Assembly: GCA_001942045.1 (NCBI GenBank)
Contig: MSTD01000036.1
Location: forward strand, 1-25,032
Direction: 5' to 3'
DNA from: Mycolicibacterium porcinum
GTDB taxonomy: Bacteria > Actinomycetota > Actinomycetes > Mycobacteriales > Mycobacteriaceae
Length of the DNA: 25,032 nt
Position numbers and translations under genes: made by a program. Of this stretch, positions 1-8,398 are shown piece by piece. Numbering within the stretch: position 1 is the stretch's first letter; each line of letters opens with the position of its first letter. The notes beneath the pieces are model-generated. The model had not been told where the DNA came from and made no database searches. It saw only the letters and a program-made list of their open reading frames with translations.

Positions 1-100
1 GCAGCTCATCGACTGCCCCCGAGGCCCGCAGCGCCTCAGCCATCTCCACCGTGGACCCAGCCTCAGCCAGCGTCACATCCACGTCCTTGCCATCCTTCAC
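1..100 (-). CDS. IS256-family transposase, N-terminal fragment (partial)
   Basis: Reading from a GTG at 98-100 on the minus strand, the frame is open to the left edge for 33 codons. It ends with the stretch STVEMAEALRASGAVDEL. This resembles the N-terminal region of actinobacterial IS256-family (Mutator-type) transposases, just ahead of the segment normally followed by a Gly-Leu-Leu-Pro motif. A GGAAGGA ribosome-binding site lies 9 nt before the GTG, and an in-frame TAG lies upstream at the IS end, so the start is well constrained. The catalytic core would lie outside the window. The assignment rests on this short motif and on the adjacent terminal repeat; whether the full gene is intact cannot be seen. 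Confidence 0.55.
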   Translation of the reverse strand, partial: MKDGKDVDVTLAEAGSTVEMAEALRASGAVDEL

Positions 101-149
101 GTTCTGAGATCCTTCCGTTAGGACCTACACAGAACATCTGACACCCCCG
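1..149 (-). mobile_element. IS256-family element A, 5' end (continues off the left edge)
   Basis: This is the start of an IS256-family insertion sequence extending leftward out of the window. Its outer end, read inward on the minus strand, contains GTGTCAGATGTTCTGTGTAG (plus positions 125-144). That sequence matches the outer end of the second IS256-type element at 808-827 in 17 of 20 positions. A transposase reading frame begins just inside this end. The boundary at about 145-149 is where recognisable transposase sequence of the other element begins, so it is set to within a few bases. The far end and target duplication are not in the window. Confidence 0.65.
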
Positions 150-773
150 GCCAACCGCGGCATCCGCGACGTGCTGATCGTGTGCTGCGACGGACTGACC
201 GGGTTCCCCGAGGCGATCGCGGCGACCTGGTCACAAGCGGCGGTGCAAACCTGTGTGGTGCATCTGATCCGCAACGCGCTGCGGTTCGTGTCCTACAGCG
301 ACCGCAAAGCCGTGGCCGCCGCACTCAAACCGGTCTACACCGCACCCGACGCCGACGCTGCCCGCGCGGAATTGGATGCGTTCGCCGCCTCGGAGCTGGG
401 GAAGAAAAACCCCACAGTGACCAAGGTTTTCGAGCGGGCGTGGGAGCAGTTCATCCCGTTTCTGGCCTTCCCGCCCGAGCTGCGTCGGGTGATCTACACG
501 ACCAACTCGATCGAATCGCTGAACTACCAACTGCGCAAGGTCACCAAGAACCGCGGCCAGTTCCCCAACGACGCTGCGGTGGTCAAACTGCTCTGGCTGG
601 CCATCTGCAACATCGAAGACAAACGCGCCGCCGAGCGCGCCAAGGAACGCGGCCAGAAACGCTGCCGAACCGCCCCCGGACGACTCGTCGAAGGCCAGGT
701 GGTCACCAACTGGAAGAAGGCACTCGAACAACTCACCCTGGTCTACCCAGACCGCATCGAACGATATCTGTAA
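150..773 (+). pseudogene. IS256-family (Mutator-type) transposase, C-terminal remnant
   Basis: About 207 codons of an IS256-type DDE transposase, roughly half the usual length of about 400-430 residues. The frame begins abruptly at ANRGIRD, which in intact relatives follows the FWL...L strand, and reads to a TAA at 771-773. It retains the second catalytic Asp (IVCCDGLTGFPEA), the family's C-x2-H element (CVVHLIR), the catalytic Glu region (TTNSIESLNYQLRK) and the conserved C-terminus (LLWLAICNIEDKRA, then GRLVEGQVVT and YPDRIERYL). The first catalytic Asp is missing, so it cannot be an active enzyme. An internal GTG at 171 could only initiate a truncated product. Confidence 0.88.
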
Positions 774-828
774 GCACCACCATCACTGAAGGTTTCAGAC
801 AACCGATCTACACAGAAAACTTGACACG
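150..828 (+). mobile_element. IS256-family element B, 3' remnant
   Basis: The right-hand part of a second IS256-family element, consisting of the C-terminal half of its transposase (150-773) and its right terminal sequence (CTACACAGAAAACTTGACAC, 808-827). The left part is absent: at about 149/150 it meets the outer end of element A. Beyond 828 the sequence becomes an IS1182-family transposase, showing that this copy had itself inserted into an older element. The two IS256 copies are in opposite transcriptional orientation. Confidence 0.7.
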
Positions 829-1429
829 CTCCATCGCCGCCGTCACCGAGCTGATCGTCTTCGGCGTCTTCGGCGGCATCGATGGCCACCGCTTCGGACA
901 CGACGGTCTGTGCGATCTGATGGCTGATCCGCTCGACCTCGCGCTGCACTGATTCCGGTGACCGATTAGCGCCCCGGGACGCGTTCGCCGCGATCTTGCT
1001 GCCATCGATCGAGACCACCCCGACTTTGACCATCCCCGCGGCCGAACACAATGCCAGGACCTGGGCGAACAGCCCGGTAAACGCGTCTTGATGGGCGGCG
1101 CGGAACCGGGCGATTGAGGTGTGGTCAGGACAGTCTTGGGCACACAGCACCCGAAACGCCACATGATCGCTGCAGAGCCGTTCGATACGGCGTGACGAGC
1201 GTTCCCCACTGGCGTAGGCATAGATCAGCAGCGCCAGCAGCATGTCGGGGTCATAGGCCCGTCGGCCTGCCCCACCGAGCTTGCGGTTGGCGTGAAACGC
1301 CGTCGTATCCAGCTGCTCGACGACCTCGATCACGAACCAGACCAGGTGATCTTCTGGTAACCAATCGATCATGTCCGGCGGCAACAAGAACCGCTGATCC
1401 CGCGACACCGGGCGATACCCACGAGCCAT
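829..1429 (-). pseudogene. IS1182-family transposase, N-terminal remnant
   Basis: About 200 residues of an IS1182-type transposase from an ATG at 1427-1429. It shows the family N-terminus (MARGYRPVSRDQRFLLPPDM, DWLPEDHLVWFV), the DUF772-like helical region (YDPDMLLALLIYAYASGERSSRRIERLCSDHVAFR by segments, about residues 59-93), CPDHTSIARFR, and the first catalytic Asp in VVSIDGSKIAANAS (D142). The true sequence stops where IS256 element B begins (about 829). The frame then runs 25-30 spurious codons into that IS to a chance stop at 743. Intact relatives are roughly 450-550 residues, so the last two catalytic acids are missing and the gene is dead. Confidence 0.85.
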
Positions 1430-1560
1430 ACCCGAGTGTCTCGAGAACCACCACCGAAGTCACGCATCCCGGCCGGCCCTCGGACCGCCGATTCTGCAAC
1501 AGCCACATACTGACTGCAATCCGCCGCAATAACGGTTCGGCGTTAGTTGTCAGACACGCT
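829..1560 (-). mobile_element. IS1182-family element remnant, transposase 5' side
   Basis: Remnant of an IS1182-family (IS5-related) element. It runs from the junction with IS256 element B at about 828 to a presumed outer end at about 1545-1560, reading inward AGCGTGTCTGACAACTAA on the minus strand. Between that end and the transposase start lie 131 bases with no other gene. The presumed end abuts the TAG stop codon of the mmpL gene at 1561-1563. The exact terminus is inferred from position and from its GTGTCTGACA-like sequence; the partner end is outside the window. Confidence 0.6.
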
Positions 1561-4413
1561 CTAGCTGTTCGACCGGGCCAGAGATCGGGCCACCACACCG
1601 CGTGCCGGACGCTGACGGACCAGCTGCGGCCACCAGAACCAGCGGCCCATCAGCGCCGCGATCGATGGCGTCATGAACGACCGGATGACCAGGGTGTCGA
1701 ACAGCAGACCCAACCCGATCGTCGAACCCACCTGGGCCACCACGATCATCTCGCTGACCACCATCGACATCATGGTGAACGCGAACACCAAACCGGCCGC
1801 CGTCACCACCGAACCGCTGCCGCCCATGGCCCGGATGATTCCGGTGTTGATACCGGCGGGCAGTTCCTCTTTGAGTCGAGCCACCAACAGCAGGTTGTAG
1901 TCCGCACCGACGGCCAGCAACACGATCACCGCCATGGCCATCACCATGAAGTGCAGTTCGATCCCGATCAGGTGCTGCCACACCAGGATCGACAACCCGA
2001 ACGACGTTCCGAGCGATACCAGCACGGTACCGACGATCACCGCGGCGGCCACCAGGCTCCGCGTGATGATCAACATGATGATGAAGATCAGGCAGATCGC
2101 CGAGATCCCGGCGATCAGGAGGTCGTAGTTGTTGCCCTCCTGCATGTCCTTGAAGGCCGAGGCGGTGCCGCCCATGTAGATCTTGGAACCCTCCCACGGG
2201 GTGTTCTTCATGGCCTCCTTGGCGGCCAGTTTGATCCCGTCGATGATGCCGATGCCTTCCGGCGTCAGCGGGTCACCTTCGTGAGAGATGATGAACCGCA
2301 CCGCTTTTCCGTCCGGCGAGATGAAGCTCTTCATGCCGCGCTTGAAGTCCTTGTTGTTGAAGGTCTCCGGCGGTAGATAGAAGGTGTCGTCGTTCTTGGC
2401 GTCGTTGAATGCCGTACCCATGGCGGTCTGGTTTTCCGACATCGCCGCCATCTGATCCTGCAGACCCTTCTGGGTCTGATACATGGTCAGCATCATCGTC
2501 TTCATGTTCCGCATGGTCTCGATCTGCGGCTGCATCATCGTCGCCATCTGAGGCATCAGCTCGTCGAGCCGGTGCATGTCCGGCATCAGTTGCTGCATGG
2601 TCTCGGTCATCGTGTCGACACCGTCGAGGGCATCGAAGACCGAACGCATCGACCAGCACACCGGGATGTCGTAGCAGTGCGGTTCCCAGTACAGGTAATT
2701 GCGCAGCGGCCGCAGGAAGTCGTCGAAATCGGAGATGTGGTCCCGCAGTTCCTTGACGTCCTCGACCATCACGTCCATCTTGCCCACCATGTTGTGGGTG
2801 ATCCCGCTCATCTCCTGCATCAGCTCGATCATGCGATCCATCGTGTTGATCGTCTTCTGCATCTCGTCGGCCTGCAGCAGCATGTCGTCGGCGCGGTCGG
2901 TGAGGTACTTGCGGTTCATGGTCTGCATGACGCCGCCCATACTCATCTGGGCCGGAATCGTGCTGAACTCCAACGGTTCACCCTGGGGGCGGGTGATGGC
3001 CTGCACGCTGCCCACGCCGGGCACTTCGAAGACGCGCTTGGCGATCCGGTCGATCACCAGGAAATCCGCCGAATTGCGGACGTCGTGGTCGGTTTCGATG
3101 AGCAGCAGCTCGGGATTCATCTTCGCCGCCGAGAAGTGCCGGTCGGCTGCGGCGTAGCCCTCCTGAGCCGGCAGATCGGTGGGCAGATAGTTGCGGTCGT
3201 TGTAGTTGGTCCGATAGCCCGGCAGCGTGAGCAGACCGACCAAGGACAGCAGGATGGTGCCCAGCAGCACCGGCCCGGGCCAGCGGACCACGAAGGCGCC
3301 CAGCCGGCGCCAGAACCGGATGCGCATGGCCCGTTTGGGCTCGAGCACCTTGCCGAACCGGCTGGCCACCGTGATGATCGCGGGCCCCAGTGTGAGCGCC
3401 GCCAACACCGTGACCGTCATGCCGACGGCCATCGGAATGCCGAGGGTCTGGAAATACGGCAACCGGGTGAAATGCAGACACAACGTCGCGCCGGCGATCG
3501 TCATACCGGACCCGAGCACCACATGCGCGGTGCCGTGGAACATCGTGTAATACGCCTGTTCTCGGTCTTCACCGACGCTTCGCGCTTCCTGATATCGGCC
3601 GATCAGGAAGATCGCGTAGTCGGTGGATGCCGCGATCGCGAGCGTGACCAGAAGCTGCGTCGCGAAGGTCGAAAGGCCGATCAGTTCGTGATATCCGAGG
3701 AACGCCACCACGGCGCGGGCCGCGGAGAGCTCGATCACCACCATCAACAGCACCAGGATCACCGTGATGATCGACCGGTAGACGAGCATCAGCATCGTGA
3801 TGATGACGATGAAAGTTGCCGCTTCGATGATCTTGACGCTGCGGTCGCCGGAGATCTGCTGATCGGCGGCCAGGGCGGTGGGCCCGGTGACGTAGACCTT
3901 GAGTCCGGGCGGTGGCGACAGCCCGGCGATGAGTTTCTGAACGGCCTCCACCGATTCATTGGCCAGCGACTCACCCATGTTGCCGGCCAGGTAGACCTGC
4001 ACGTAGGTGGCCTTACCGTCGTTGCTCTGCGCGCCGGCCTCGGTCAGCGGGTCGCCCCAGAAGTCCTGGACGTGCTCGACGTGCTTCTTGTCGGCTTCCA
4101 GCTTGTCGACCATGTCGTTGTAGAAACGGTGGGCATCGGCGTCGAGCTTGGCGTCCCCCTGGGCCTCCAGCACGATCATCGCGGAGCTGTCCGAGTGGAA
4201 CTCGTCGAACACCGTGCCGACGCGTTTCATCGCGATCACCGACGGTGCGTCGCTGGGACTCATCGACACCGAGCGCATCTGGCCGACCACGTCGAGCGGC
4301 GGGACGGTGGCGCTCAGATACGCGAGCAGGGCGATCCAGCCGACAATCACCGGAATGGCGAATCGACGGATCCATCGAGCGATCCCCGTGTGGGGAGCTC
4401 TGGAATCGGCCAT
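1561..4413 (-). CDS. mmpL: MmpL family RND transporter (MmpL4/MmpL5 type), without adjacent mmpS
   Basis: A 950-residue proton-driven RND exporter of the inner membrane, very close in sequence layout to mycobacterial MmpL5/MmpL4, which export siderophores and, when overproduced, drugs. The first TM is at about 17-36, followed by a periplasmic domain. TM2-6 include the Asp-Tyr relay pair D265-Y266 ([18 protein letters not shown] by parts). A second periplasmic domain carries a methionine-rich coiled-coil hairpin (about 490-665) with two cysteines at its tip (C580, C586). The last TM bundle contains D838-Y839 ([16 protein letters not shown]). The start is the ATG at 4411-4413, preceded by AAGGG at 7 nt spacing; the frame could extend 12 codons to a TTG. 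MmpL4/5 normally act with an MmpS partner, and none is encoded here. The stop codon touches an IS end, but the protein looks complete. Confidence 0.93.
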   Translation of the reverse strand: MADSRAPHTGIARWIRRFAIPVIVGWIALLAYLSATVPPLDVVGQMRSVSMSPSDAPSVIAMKRVGTVFDEFHSDSSAMIVLEAQGDAKLDADAHRFYNDMVDKLEADKKHVEHVQDFWGDPLTEAGAQSNDGKATYVQVYLAGNMGESLANESVEAVQKLIAGLSPPPGLKVYVTGPTALAADQQISGDRSVKIIEAATFIVIITMLMLVYRSIITVILVLLMVVIELSAARAVVAFLGYHELIGLSTFATQLLVTLAIAASTDYAIFLIGRYQEARSVGEDREQAYYTMFHGTAHVVLGSGMTIAGATLCLHFTRLPYFQTLGIPMAVGMTVTVLAALTLGPAIITVASRFGKVLEPKRAMRIRFWRRLGAFVVRWPGPVLLGTILLSLVGLLTLPGYRTNYNDRNYLPTDLPAQEGYAAADRHFSAAKMNPELLLIETDHDVRNSADFLVIDRIAKRVFEVPGVGSVQAITRPQGEPLEFSTIPAQMSMGGVMQTMNRKYLTDRADDMLLQADEMQKTINTMDRMIELMQEMSGITHNMVGKMDVMVEDVKELRDHISDFDDFLRPLRNYLYWEPHCYDIPVCWSMRSVFDALDGVDTMTETMQQLMPDMHRLDELMPQMATMMQPQIETMRNMKTMMLTMYQTQKGLQDQMAAMSENQTAMGTAFNDAKNDDTFYLPPETFNNKDFKRGMKSFISPDGKAVRFIISHEGDPLTPEGIGIIDGIKLAAKEAMKNTPWEGSKIYMGGTASAFKDMQEGNNYDLLIAGISAICLIFIIMLIITRSLVAAAVIVGTVLVSLGTSFGLSILVWQHLIGIELHFMVMAMAVIVLLAVGADYNLLLVARLKEELPAGINTGIIRAMGGSGSVVTAAGLVFAFTMMSMVVSEMIVVAQVGSTIGLGLLFDTLVIRSFMTPSIAALMGRWFWWPQLVRQRPARGVVARSLARSNS

Positions 4414-4465
4414 CAGGAACCCTTGGTGGTCGGTGTGGGGTGAGCACAATGCAGCGACAGGGCGC

Positions 4466-4484
4466 TGTGCGAAGGCTTACCTTA
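4466..4484 (-). promoter_or_regulatory. IdeR/DtxR-type iron box ahead of mmpL
   Basis: Read on the minus strand, TAAGGTAAGCCTTCGCACA matches the IdeR consensus TWAGGTWAGSCTWACCTWA in 15 of 19 positions, with the first 13 all agreeing. Its first hexamer, TAAGGT, also fits a TANNNT -10 box, so iron-loaded IdeR bound here would block the mmpL promoter. It lies 53 nt before the mmpL ATG in the 143-nt gap after bacA. The match was made by eye. It fits the known iron regulation of mycobacterial mmpS4-mmpL4. Confidence 0.65.
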
Positions 4485-4556
4485 CTACGTGGTGTCGTTT
4501 CCCCCGTCTTACCAGACCGGGCACCGCGGCGGGCCGCCAGCCATCTCCAGCAGGCA

Positions 4557-6491
4557 CTACACCCCGGCGGGTTCGATGTCGTCGACGCGGCCCAGCCGCC
4601 ACCGGCCCTCGCCGAGCAACTCCAGATGCGTGTTGTGGTGGCGGTGCACCGTGCTGCGGTGGGTGACACTGACCAACACCGTGTCTGGCAGTTCACGGCG
4701 GATCAGGCTGTAGATCATGAACTCCAGCGGTTCGTCGAGCGCGGAGGTGGCCTCGTCGAGGAACGCCACCTTGGGCTTGGTCAGCAGCACCCGGGCGAAG
4801 GCGACGCGTTGCTGTTCGCCGGGGGAGAGCACCTTGGCCCAGTCGGCGTCCTCGTCGAGCCGGTCGACATAGCGCGGCAGCGCGACTGCGAGCAGGGCCT
4901 CCTGCAGCGTTTTGTCGGGTAACTCCCCGGGTTGTCGCGGGTAGGACACCACCGTCCGCAGATCGCCCAGCGGAATGTAAGGGACCTGCGACAGGTACAG
5001 CGTCTCGTCGTCGCCCTGCGGGCACCGCACTGCGCCCGAGGCATACGGCCAGAGCTGGGCGATGCTGCGCAGCAGCGTGGTCTTGCCGGTACCCGACTTG
5101 CCGGTGATGATCATCGCCTCGCCGGCGGCCAGGGACAGGGACAAGTCGTCGATCAACTGCTCTCCAGCCGGGTTGCGCACCTCGACGTCGTCGAGTTCGA
5201 CCACGCCGCCGGCGTTCGGGGCAAGCCCGGTGACATCCAGCTTGGGCAGGTCGCGGCTCTGCTCGTCGGCCGTGACCAACCCATGCAGGCGGATGATCGA
5301 AGCGCGGTAACCGGCGAACGTGTCGTAGGAGTTGCGAAAGAACGACAACGCGTCCTGGATGGCGCCGAAGGCGGCCACCGACTGATTGACCGTGCCGAGT
5401 TGGATCTGGCCGGTGAACAACCGCGGGGCCTGCAGTGCCCACGGCAGCGGAATGATGATGTGGCTCATCGACAGGTTCCAGCCGGTGAAGATCATGGTCC
5501 GGTTCACGAAGCGCTTGTAGTTGGTGACGACGGCGCTGAAACGTCGCCGCAGCTGTGACCGCTCGGCTTTCTCGCCGCGGTAGAGCGCGACCGACTCGGC
5601 GGCGTCGCGCAACCGCACCAACGCGTAACGGAATGCGGCGTTGAACTTCTCGTTGTTGAACGACAGCCGGATCAGCGGGCGGCCGAGGGCGAACGCGATC
5701 ACGGTGGCGAACGCGACATAGACGAACACCGACCAGAACATCGCGCGCGGGATCTCGATACCGAAGAGGCTGAGATCCCCCGAGAGGTTCCACAGGATCG
5801 AGGTGAACGAGACGACCGAGACGATCGACCGGATGGCGCCGAAAGGCAGCGTGCCGCTACTGGTCTGGTGCGGGGTGTTGGGCTGCGGTCCGGACAGTGC
5901 GGTGAAAACGTCGATGTCGGACTGGATGCGCTGATCGGGGTTGTCGATGGTCTGGTCGATGAACCGGGACCGGTAGTAGGCGCGGCCGTCGAGCCAGTCT
6001 CCGGTGAGTCGGTCGGTCAGCCAGCTGCGCCATGCCAACATGAACCGCTGGCTCATGAACAGGTCGACCAGGACCCGGGTGACCAGGATCGCCGCCAATA
6101 TCGAGAAGATGAGCAGCGCGGTCCAGAAACCGCTGATCCCCGAACTTTTCACCGTGTCGTTGCCGGTGGCCAGACCCTGGACGGCGACCTGGGCCGCGGT
6201 GTACAGGTCGTTGCTCTGATAGCTGAACAGGACCGCCAGTCGCACGTCGACGATCACCGACAGCAACATCGCCGCCAGGGTCAGCCACGGCTTGAGGCTG
6301 TGGCGTCCGGTGAAGTAGGCGCCGGTGACGGTCCAGAATTGCCGGCCCCACATGGTGAACCGGGCGAGCAGGGTCAGTACCGCCAGGGTGCATACCGCGG
6401 TGATGGTCCAGGCCTGGACCAGCCACCACAGGGAGTGCAGTAGCTCTGTACTCCAGTCGATCGAGGGTGAGAACGGTTTGACGTCATTCAC
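4557..6491 (-). CDS. bacA: BacA/SbmA-type ABC transporter, fused permease-ATPase (Rv1819c-like)
   Basis: A 644-residue half-transporter with an SbmA/BacA-type membrane domain and a C-terminal ATPase. It closely parallels M. tuberculosis Rv1819c (639 aa), an importer of hydrophilic compounds including cobalamin and bleomycin-type peptides that works as a homodimer in the inner membrane. Family hallmarks are FKPSIDW-like FSPSIDW near the start, the [12 protein letters not shown] loop, and [17 protein letters not shown] at 172-190. In the ATPase, Walker A is GKSGTGKT (464-471), the signature LSPGEQQR (555-562), Walker B VAFLDE (575-580) and the H-loop H611. The start is GTG 6489-6491 with GAGG 8 nt upstream; a nearby ATG at 6487 is out of frame. 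It is transcribed toward mmpL, but the 143-nt gap with its own iron box suggests separate control. Confidence 0.93.
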   Translation of the reverse strand: MNDVKPFSPSIDWSTELLHSLWWLVQAWTITAVCTLAVLTLLARFTMWGRQFWTVTGAYFTGRHSLKPWLTLAAMLLSVIVDVRLAVLFSYQSNDLYTAAQVAVQGLATGNDTVKSSGISGFWTALLIFSILAAILVTRVLVDLFMSQRFMLAWRSWLTDRLTGDWLDGRAYYRSRFIDQTIDNPDQRIQSDIDVFTALSGPQPNTPHQTSSGTLPFGAIRSIVSVVSFTSILWNLSGDLSLFGIEIPRAMFWSVFVYVAFATVIAFALGRPLIRLSFNNEKFNAAFRYALVRLRDAAESVALYRGEKAERSQLRRRFSAVVTNYKRFVNRTMIFTGWNLSMSHIIIPLPWALQAPRLFTGQIQLGTVNQSVAAFGAIQDALSFFRNSYDTFAGYRASIIRLHGLVTADEQSRDLPKLDVTGLAPNAGGVVELDDVEVRNPAGEQLIDDLSLSLAAGEAMIITGKSGTGKTTLLRSIAQLWPYASGAVRCPQGDDETLYLSQVPYIPLGDLRTVVSYPRQPGELPDKTLQEALLAVALPRYVDRLDEDADWAKVLSPGEQQRVAFARVLLTKPKVAFLDEATSALDEPLEFMIYSLIRRELPDTVLVSVTHRSTVHRHHNTHLELLGEGRWRLGRVDDIEPAGV

Positions 6492-6617
6492 GGGTCATCC
6501 TCAGGATCTGCCGACTGGGTTGCCAGACGTGTCTGCGTGAAGCTACCGCAGCCGCCGGCGCCGGCCGCGTCGCGACACCGGAATTCGGGGCCGAGTTCCC
6601 CAACGCGCTTAAAAGGT

Positions 6618-6648
6618 CCAAACTTTGGAGCTCTATTGCCAAAGTGGC
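6618..6648. promoter_or_regulatory. Two adjacent palindromes in the bacA-fmdB divergent promoter region
   Basis: CCAAACTTTGG (6618-6628) is a perfect inverted repeat with a one-base centre. Ten bases later GCCAAAGTGGC (6638-6648) is a second one with 4-bp arms. Both contain a CCAAA half. They lie between the divergent starts of bacA (6491) and fmdB (6732), a natural place for a regulator of either gene. Binding is inferred; no regulator gene is adjacent. Confidence 0.35.
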
Positions 6649-6671
6649 GCGCCGAGACCGGCGTTCGTCGG

Positions 6672-6677
6672 TAGGGT
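6672..6677 (+). promoter_or_regulatory. Candidate -10 box (TAGGGT) for fmdBA
   Basis: TAGGGT fits the mycobacterial TANNNT -10 pattern and would start transcription near 6684, giving a leader of about 48 nt before the fmdB start. No good -35 hexamer is visible at 17-18 bp. Confidence 0.35.
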
Positions 6678-6731
6678 GGCGTTCATCGAAAGTGCACATC
6701 CTCACGATCGTCCGAACGGCAAGGAAACCTG

Positions 6732-7016
6732 TTGGTTCTCTACGAATTTCGGTGTGCGTCCGGTTGCGGCGTCACGAAAAAGATGTATTCGATGAGCGCG
6801 CGCCCGGACGTGATCGACTGCCCGGGTTGCCAAGGGCCGGCCCGCCGGGCCATCGGGGCGCCGAACCTCGGTCGTGGCGGCTCGACCGCCATGGCGCTGC
6901 AGGACGCCACACGCGCCTCAGCCGACCGTCCCGCAGTCGTGGCCGGCCCGCCATCCGGTGGCCGGCGACAGAAGGTCACCACCAACCCGCTTCACCAGAA
7001 GTTGCCCCGTCCCTGA
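6732..7016 (+). CDS. fmdB: FmdB family zinc-ribbon protein
   Basis: A 94-residue protein whose N-terminus (MVLYEFRCASGCG) is typical of the FmdB zinc-ribbon family. The likely zinc ligands are C8, C12, C30 and C33. The first pair is spaced C-x3-C rather than the common C-x2-C, and the second is CPGC. The tail (about 44-94) is basic and disordered. FmdB proteins are encoded next to amidase genes and were named as putative regulators of amide-hydrolase expression; the molecular role is not established. The start is a TTG at 6732 with AAGGA 7 nt upstream, since no ATG or GTG is available that keeps the VLYEFRC motif. It is followed after 10 nt by fmdA, so the two are co-transcribed. Confidence 0.8.
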   Translation: MVLYEFRCASGCGVTKKMYSMSARPDVIDCPGCQGPARRAIGAPNLGRGGSTAMALQDATRASADRPAVVAGPPSGGRRQKVTTNPLHQKLPRP

Positions 7017-7026
7017 AGGAGGATCG

Positions 7027-8283
7027 ATGCCCGAGGTTGTCTTCCCGCTCGACTCGACCAAGAAGTTCACTGATCAGGAGAAGCTCGGCCACAACCGGTG
7101 GCACCCCGACATCCCGGCCGCGGTGACGGTCAAGCAGGGTGACTCATTCCGGGTGCACTGTCGGGAGTGGTTCGACGGCGCGATCGTCAACGACGATTCC
7201 GCCGACGACATCCTCAACGCGCCGTTGACGACGGTGCACGTGCTCTCCGGCCCGATCGCCGTCGAGGGGGCCAAGCCTGGTGACCTGCTGATCGTCGACA
7301 TCCTCGACGTCGGCCCCATCCCGCAGGAGGATTCCGGGCCGCTCGCCGGCCAGGGCTGGGGCTACACGGGCATCTTCCCCAAGCTCAACGGCGGCGGGTT
7401 CCTCACCGACCAGTTCCCCGACGCGTACAAGGCGATCTGGGACTTCTCCGGGCAGAAGGCCACGTCGCGGCACGTGCCGCACGTGGAGTTCACCGGCATC
7501 GTTCACCCCGGGTTGATGGGCACCGCGCCGTCGTCGGGGCTGCTGGCCAAGTGGAACACCCGCGAGGCCGCGCTGATCGCCACCGACCCCGACCGCGTGC
7601 CGCCGCTGGCCCTGCCGCCCGAACCACGCGACGCGATCCTCGGCGGGTTGACCGGGGATGCGTTCACCAAGGCCGCTGCCGAAGCCGCCCGCACCGCGCC
7701 GCCGCGGGAGAACGGCGGCAACCAGGACATCAAGAACCTCACCAAGGGCAGCCGGGTGTTCTATCCGGTGTACGTCGACGGCGCCAACCTCTCGGTGGGC
7801 GATCTGCACTTCTCCCAGGGCGACGGCGAGATCACCTTCTGTGGTGCCATCGAGATGGGCGGTTTCATCGACCTGCGCGTCGACGTCATCCCCGGCGGCA
7901 TGGAGACGTACGGGGTGAGCGAGAACGCCATATTCATGCCAGGAAACACCGATCCGCAGTACTCCGAATGGCTGGCCTTCTCCGGCACCTCGGTCACCCT
8001 CGACGGCGAGCAGCGCTACCTGGACTCGCACCTGTCCTACCAGCGGGCCTGCCTGCACGCGATCGACTACCTGACCAAGTTCGGCTACAGCCCCGAGCAG
8101 GCGTACCTGCTGCTGGGTGCCGCGCCGATCGAGGGCCGACTGTCCGGCGTCGTCGACATCCCCAATGCCTGTGCGACGGTGTACATCCCGACGGCGATCT
8201 TCGATTTCCCGGTCGCGCCGTCGGCCACCGGCCCGGTGAAAATCGATCCTGGTATGGGGGCCCCGCACTCGTCGTTCAACTGA
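7027..8283 (+). CDS. fmdA: Formamidase (acetamidase/formamidase family)
   Basis: A 418-residue cytoplasmic amidohydrolase converting formamide to formate and ammonia, a nitrogen-scavenging reaction. Length and sequence fit the FmdA formamidase branch (about 400-415 aa) along the whole chain: an N-terminal KFTDQEKLGHNRWHPDIP, then WFDGAIVNDDSADDI, GPI-VEGAKPGDLL-VDILDVGP, QGWGYTGIF, HPGLMGTAPS, and the C-terminal half with GGNQDIKNL, LSVGDLHFSQGDGEITFCGAIEMGG and YLDSHLSYQRAC (given as parts). The start is the ATG at 7027 with a near-perfect GAAGGAGG site 5 nt upstream. It lies 10 nt behind fmdB, forming the classical fmdB-fmdA pair. Acetamide or other short amides as substrate cannot be excluded from sequence. 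Confidence 0.92.
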   Translation: MPEVVFPLDSTKKFTDQEKLGHNRWHPDIPAAVTVKQGDSFRVHCREWFDGAIVNDDSADDILNAPLTTVHVLSGPIAVEGAKPGDLLIVDILDVGPIPQEDSGPLAGQGWGYTGIFPKLNGGGFLTDQFPDAYKAIWDFSGQKATSRHVPHVEFTGIVHPGLMGTAPSSGLLAKWNTREAALIATDPDRVPPLALPPEPRDAILGGLTGDAFTKAAAEAARTAPPRENGGNQDIKNLTKGSRVFYPVYVDGANLSVGDLHFSQGDGEITFCGAIEMGGFIDLRVDVIPGGMETYGVSENAIFMPGNTDPQYSEWLAFSGTSVTLDGEQRYLDSHLSYQRACLHAIDYLTKFGYSPEQAYLLLGAAPIEGRLSGVVDIPNACATVYIPTAIFDFPVAPSATGPVKIDPGMGAPHSSFN

Positions 8284-8326
8284 CTCGTCCGGGCACCGCT
8301 GGAGGCGGGCCGGGCCGCGGTCGAAC

Positions 8327-8346
8327 TATCCTCGTCTCCGAGACGA
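8327..8346 (+). promoter_or_regulatory. Candidate kinase promoter with overlapping palindrome
   Basis: TATCCT at 8327-8332 fits TANNNT and would start transcription near 8339. A perfect inverted repeat, TCGTCTCCGAGACGA (7-bp arms about one base, 8332-8346), lies directly on the expected start site, 52 nt before the kinase ATG. It could be an operator or an RNA hairpin (5-bp stem, TCCGA loop). It could equally be part of the fmdA terminator region. No clear -35 is seen. Confidence 0.3.
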
Positions 8347-8398
8347 CCGCTGCCCGCCCCGCTCCGAGGGGCATGGTGCAACCGGAAAGGATCGCGCA

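Noticed and set aside
825..1560. The shared string GACACGCTC at the IS256 B/IS1182 junction and at the outer IS1182 end
   Set aside because: They are in direct orientation rather than inverted, and the first is partly inside the IS256 terminal sequence, so I treat the similarity as chance rather than as paired IS ends.
2572..4443. A 623-codon plus-strand open frame opposite mmpL
   Set aside because: It is antisense to a full-length MmpL with intact family motifs. Its translation is a His/Asp/Arg-rich composition typical of the mirror frame of GC-rich coding DNA, with no recognisable domain.
4526..4537. GCGGC-GG-GCCGC as a terminator for bacA
   Set aside because: The arms are only 5 bp with a loop of 1-2 nt, which cannot fold well, and there is no U tract. 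It is probably just GC-rich sequence.
7144..8268. A 374-codon minus-strand open frame opposite fmdA
   Set aside because: It is fully contained in the formamidase gene, has Gly/Arg/Val-rich low-complexity translation, and no ribosome-binding site was evident.
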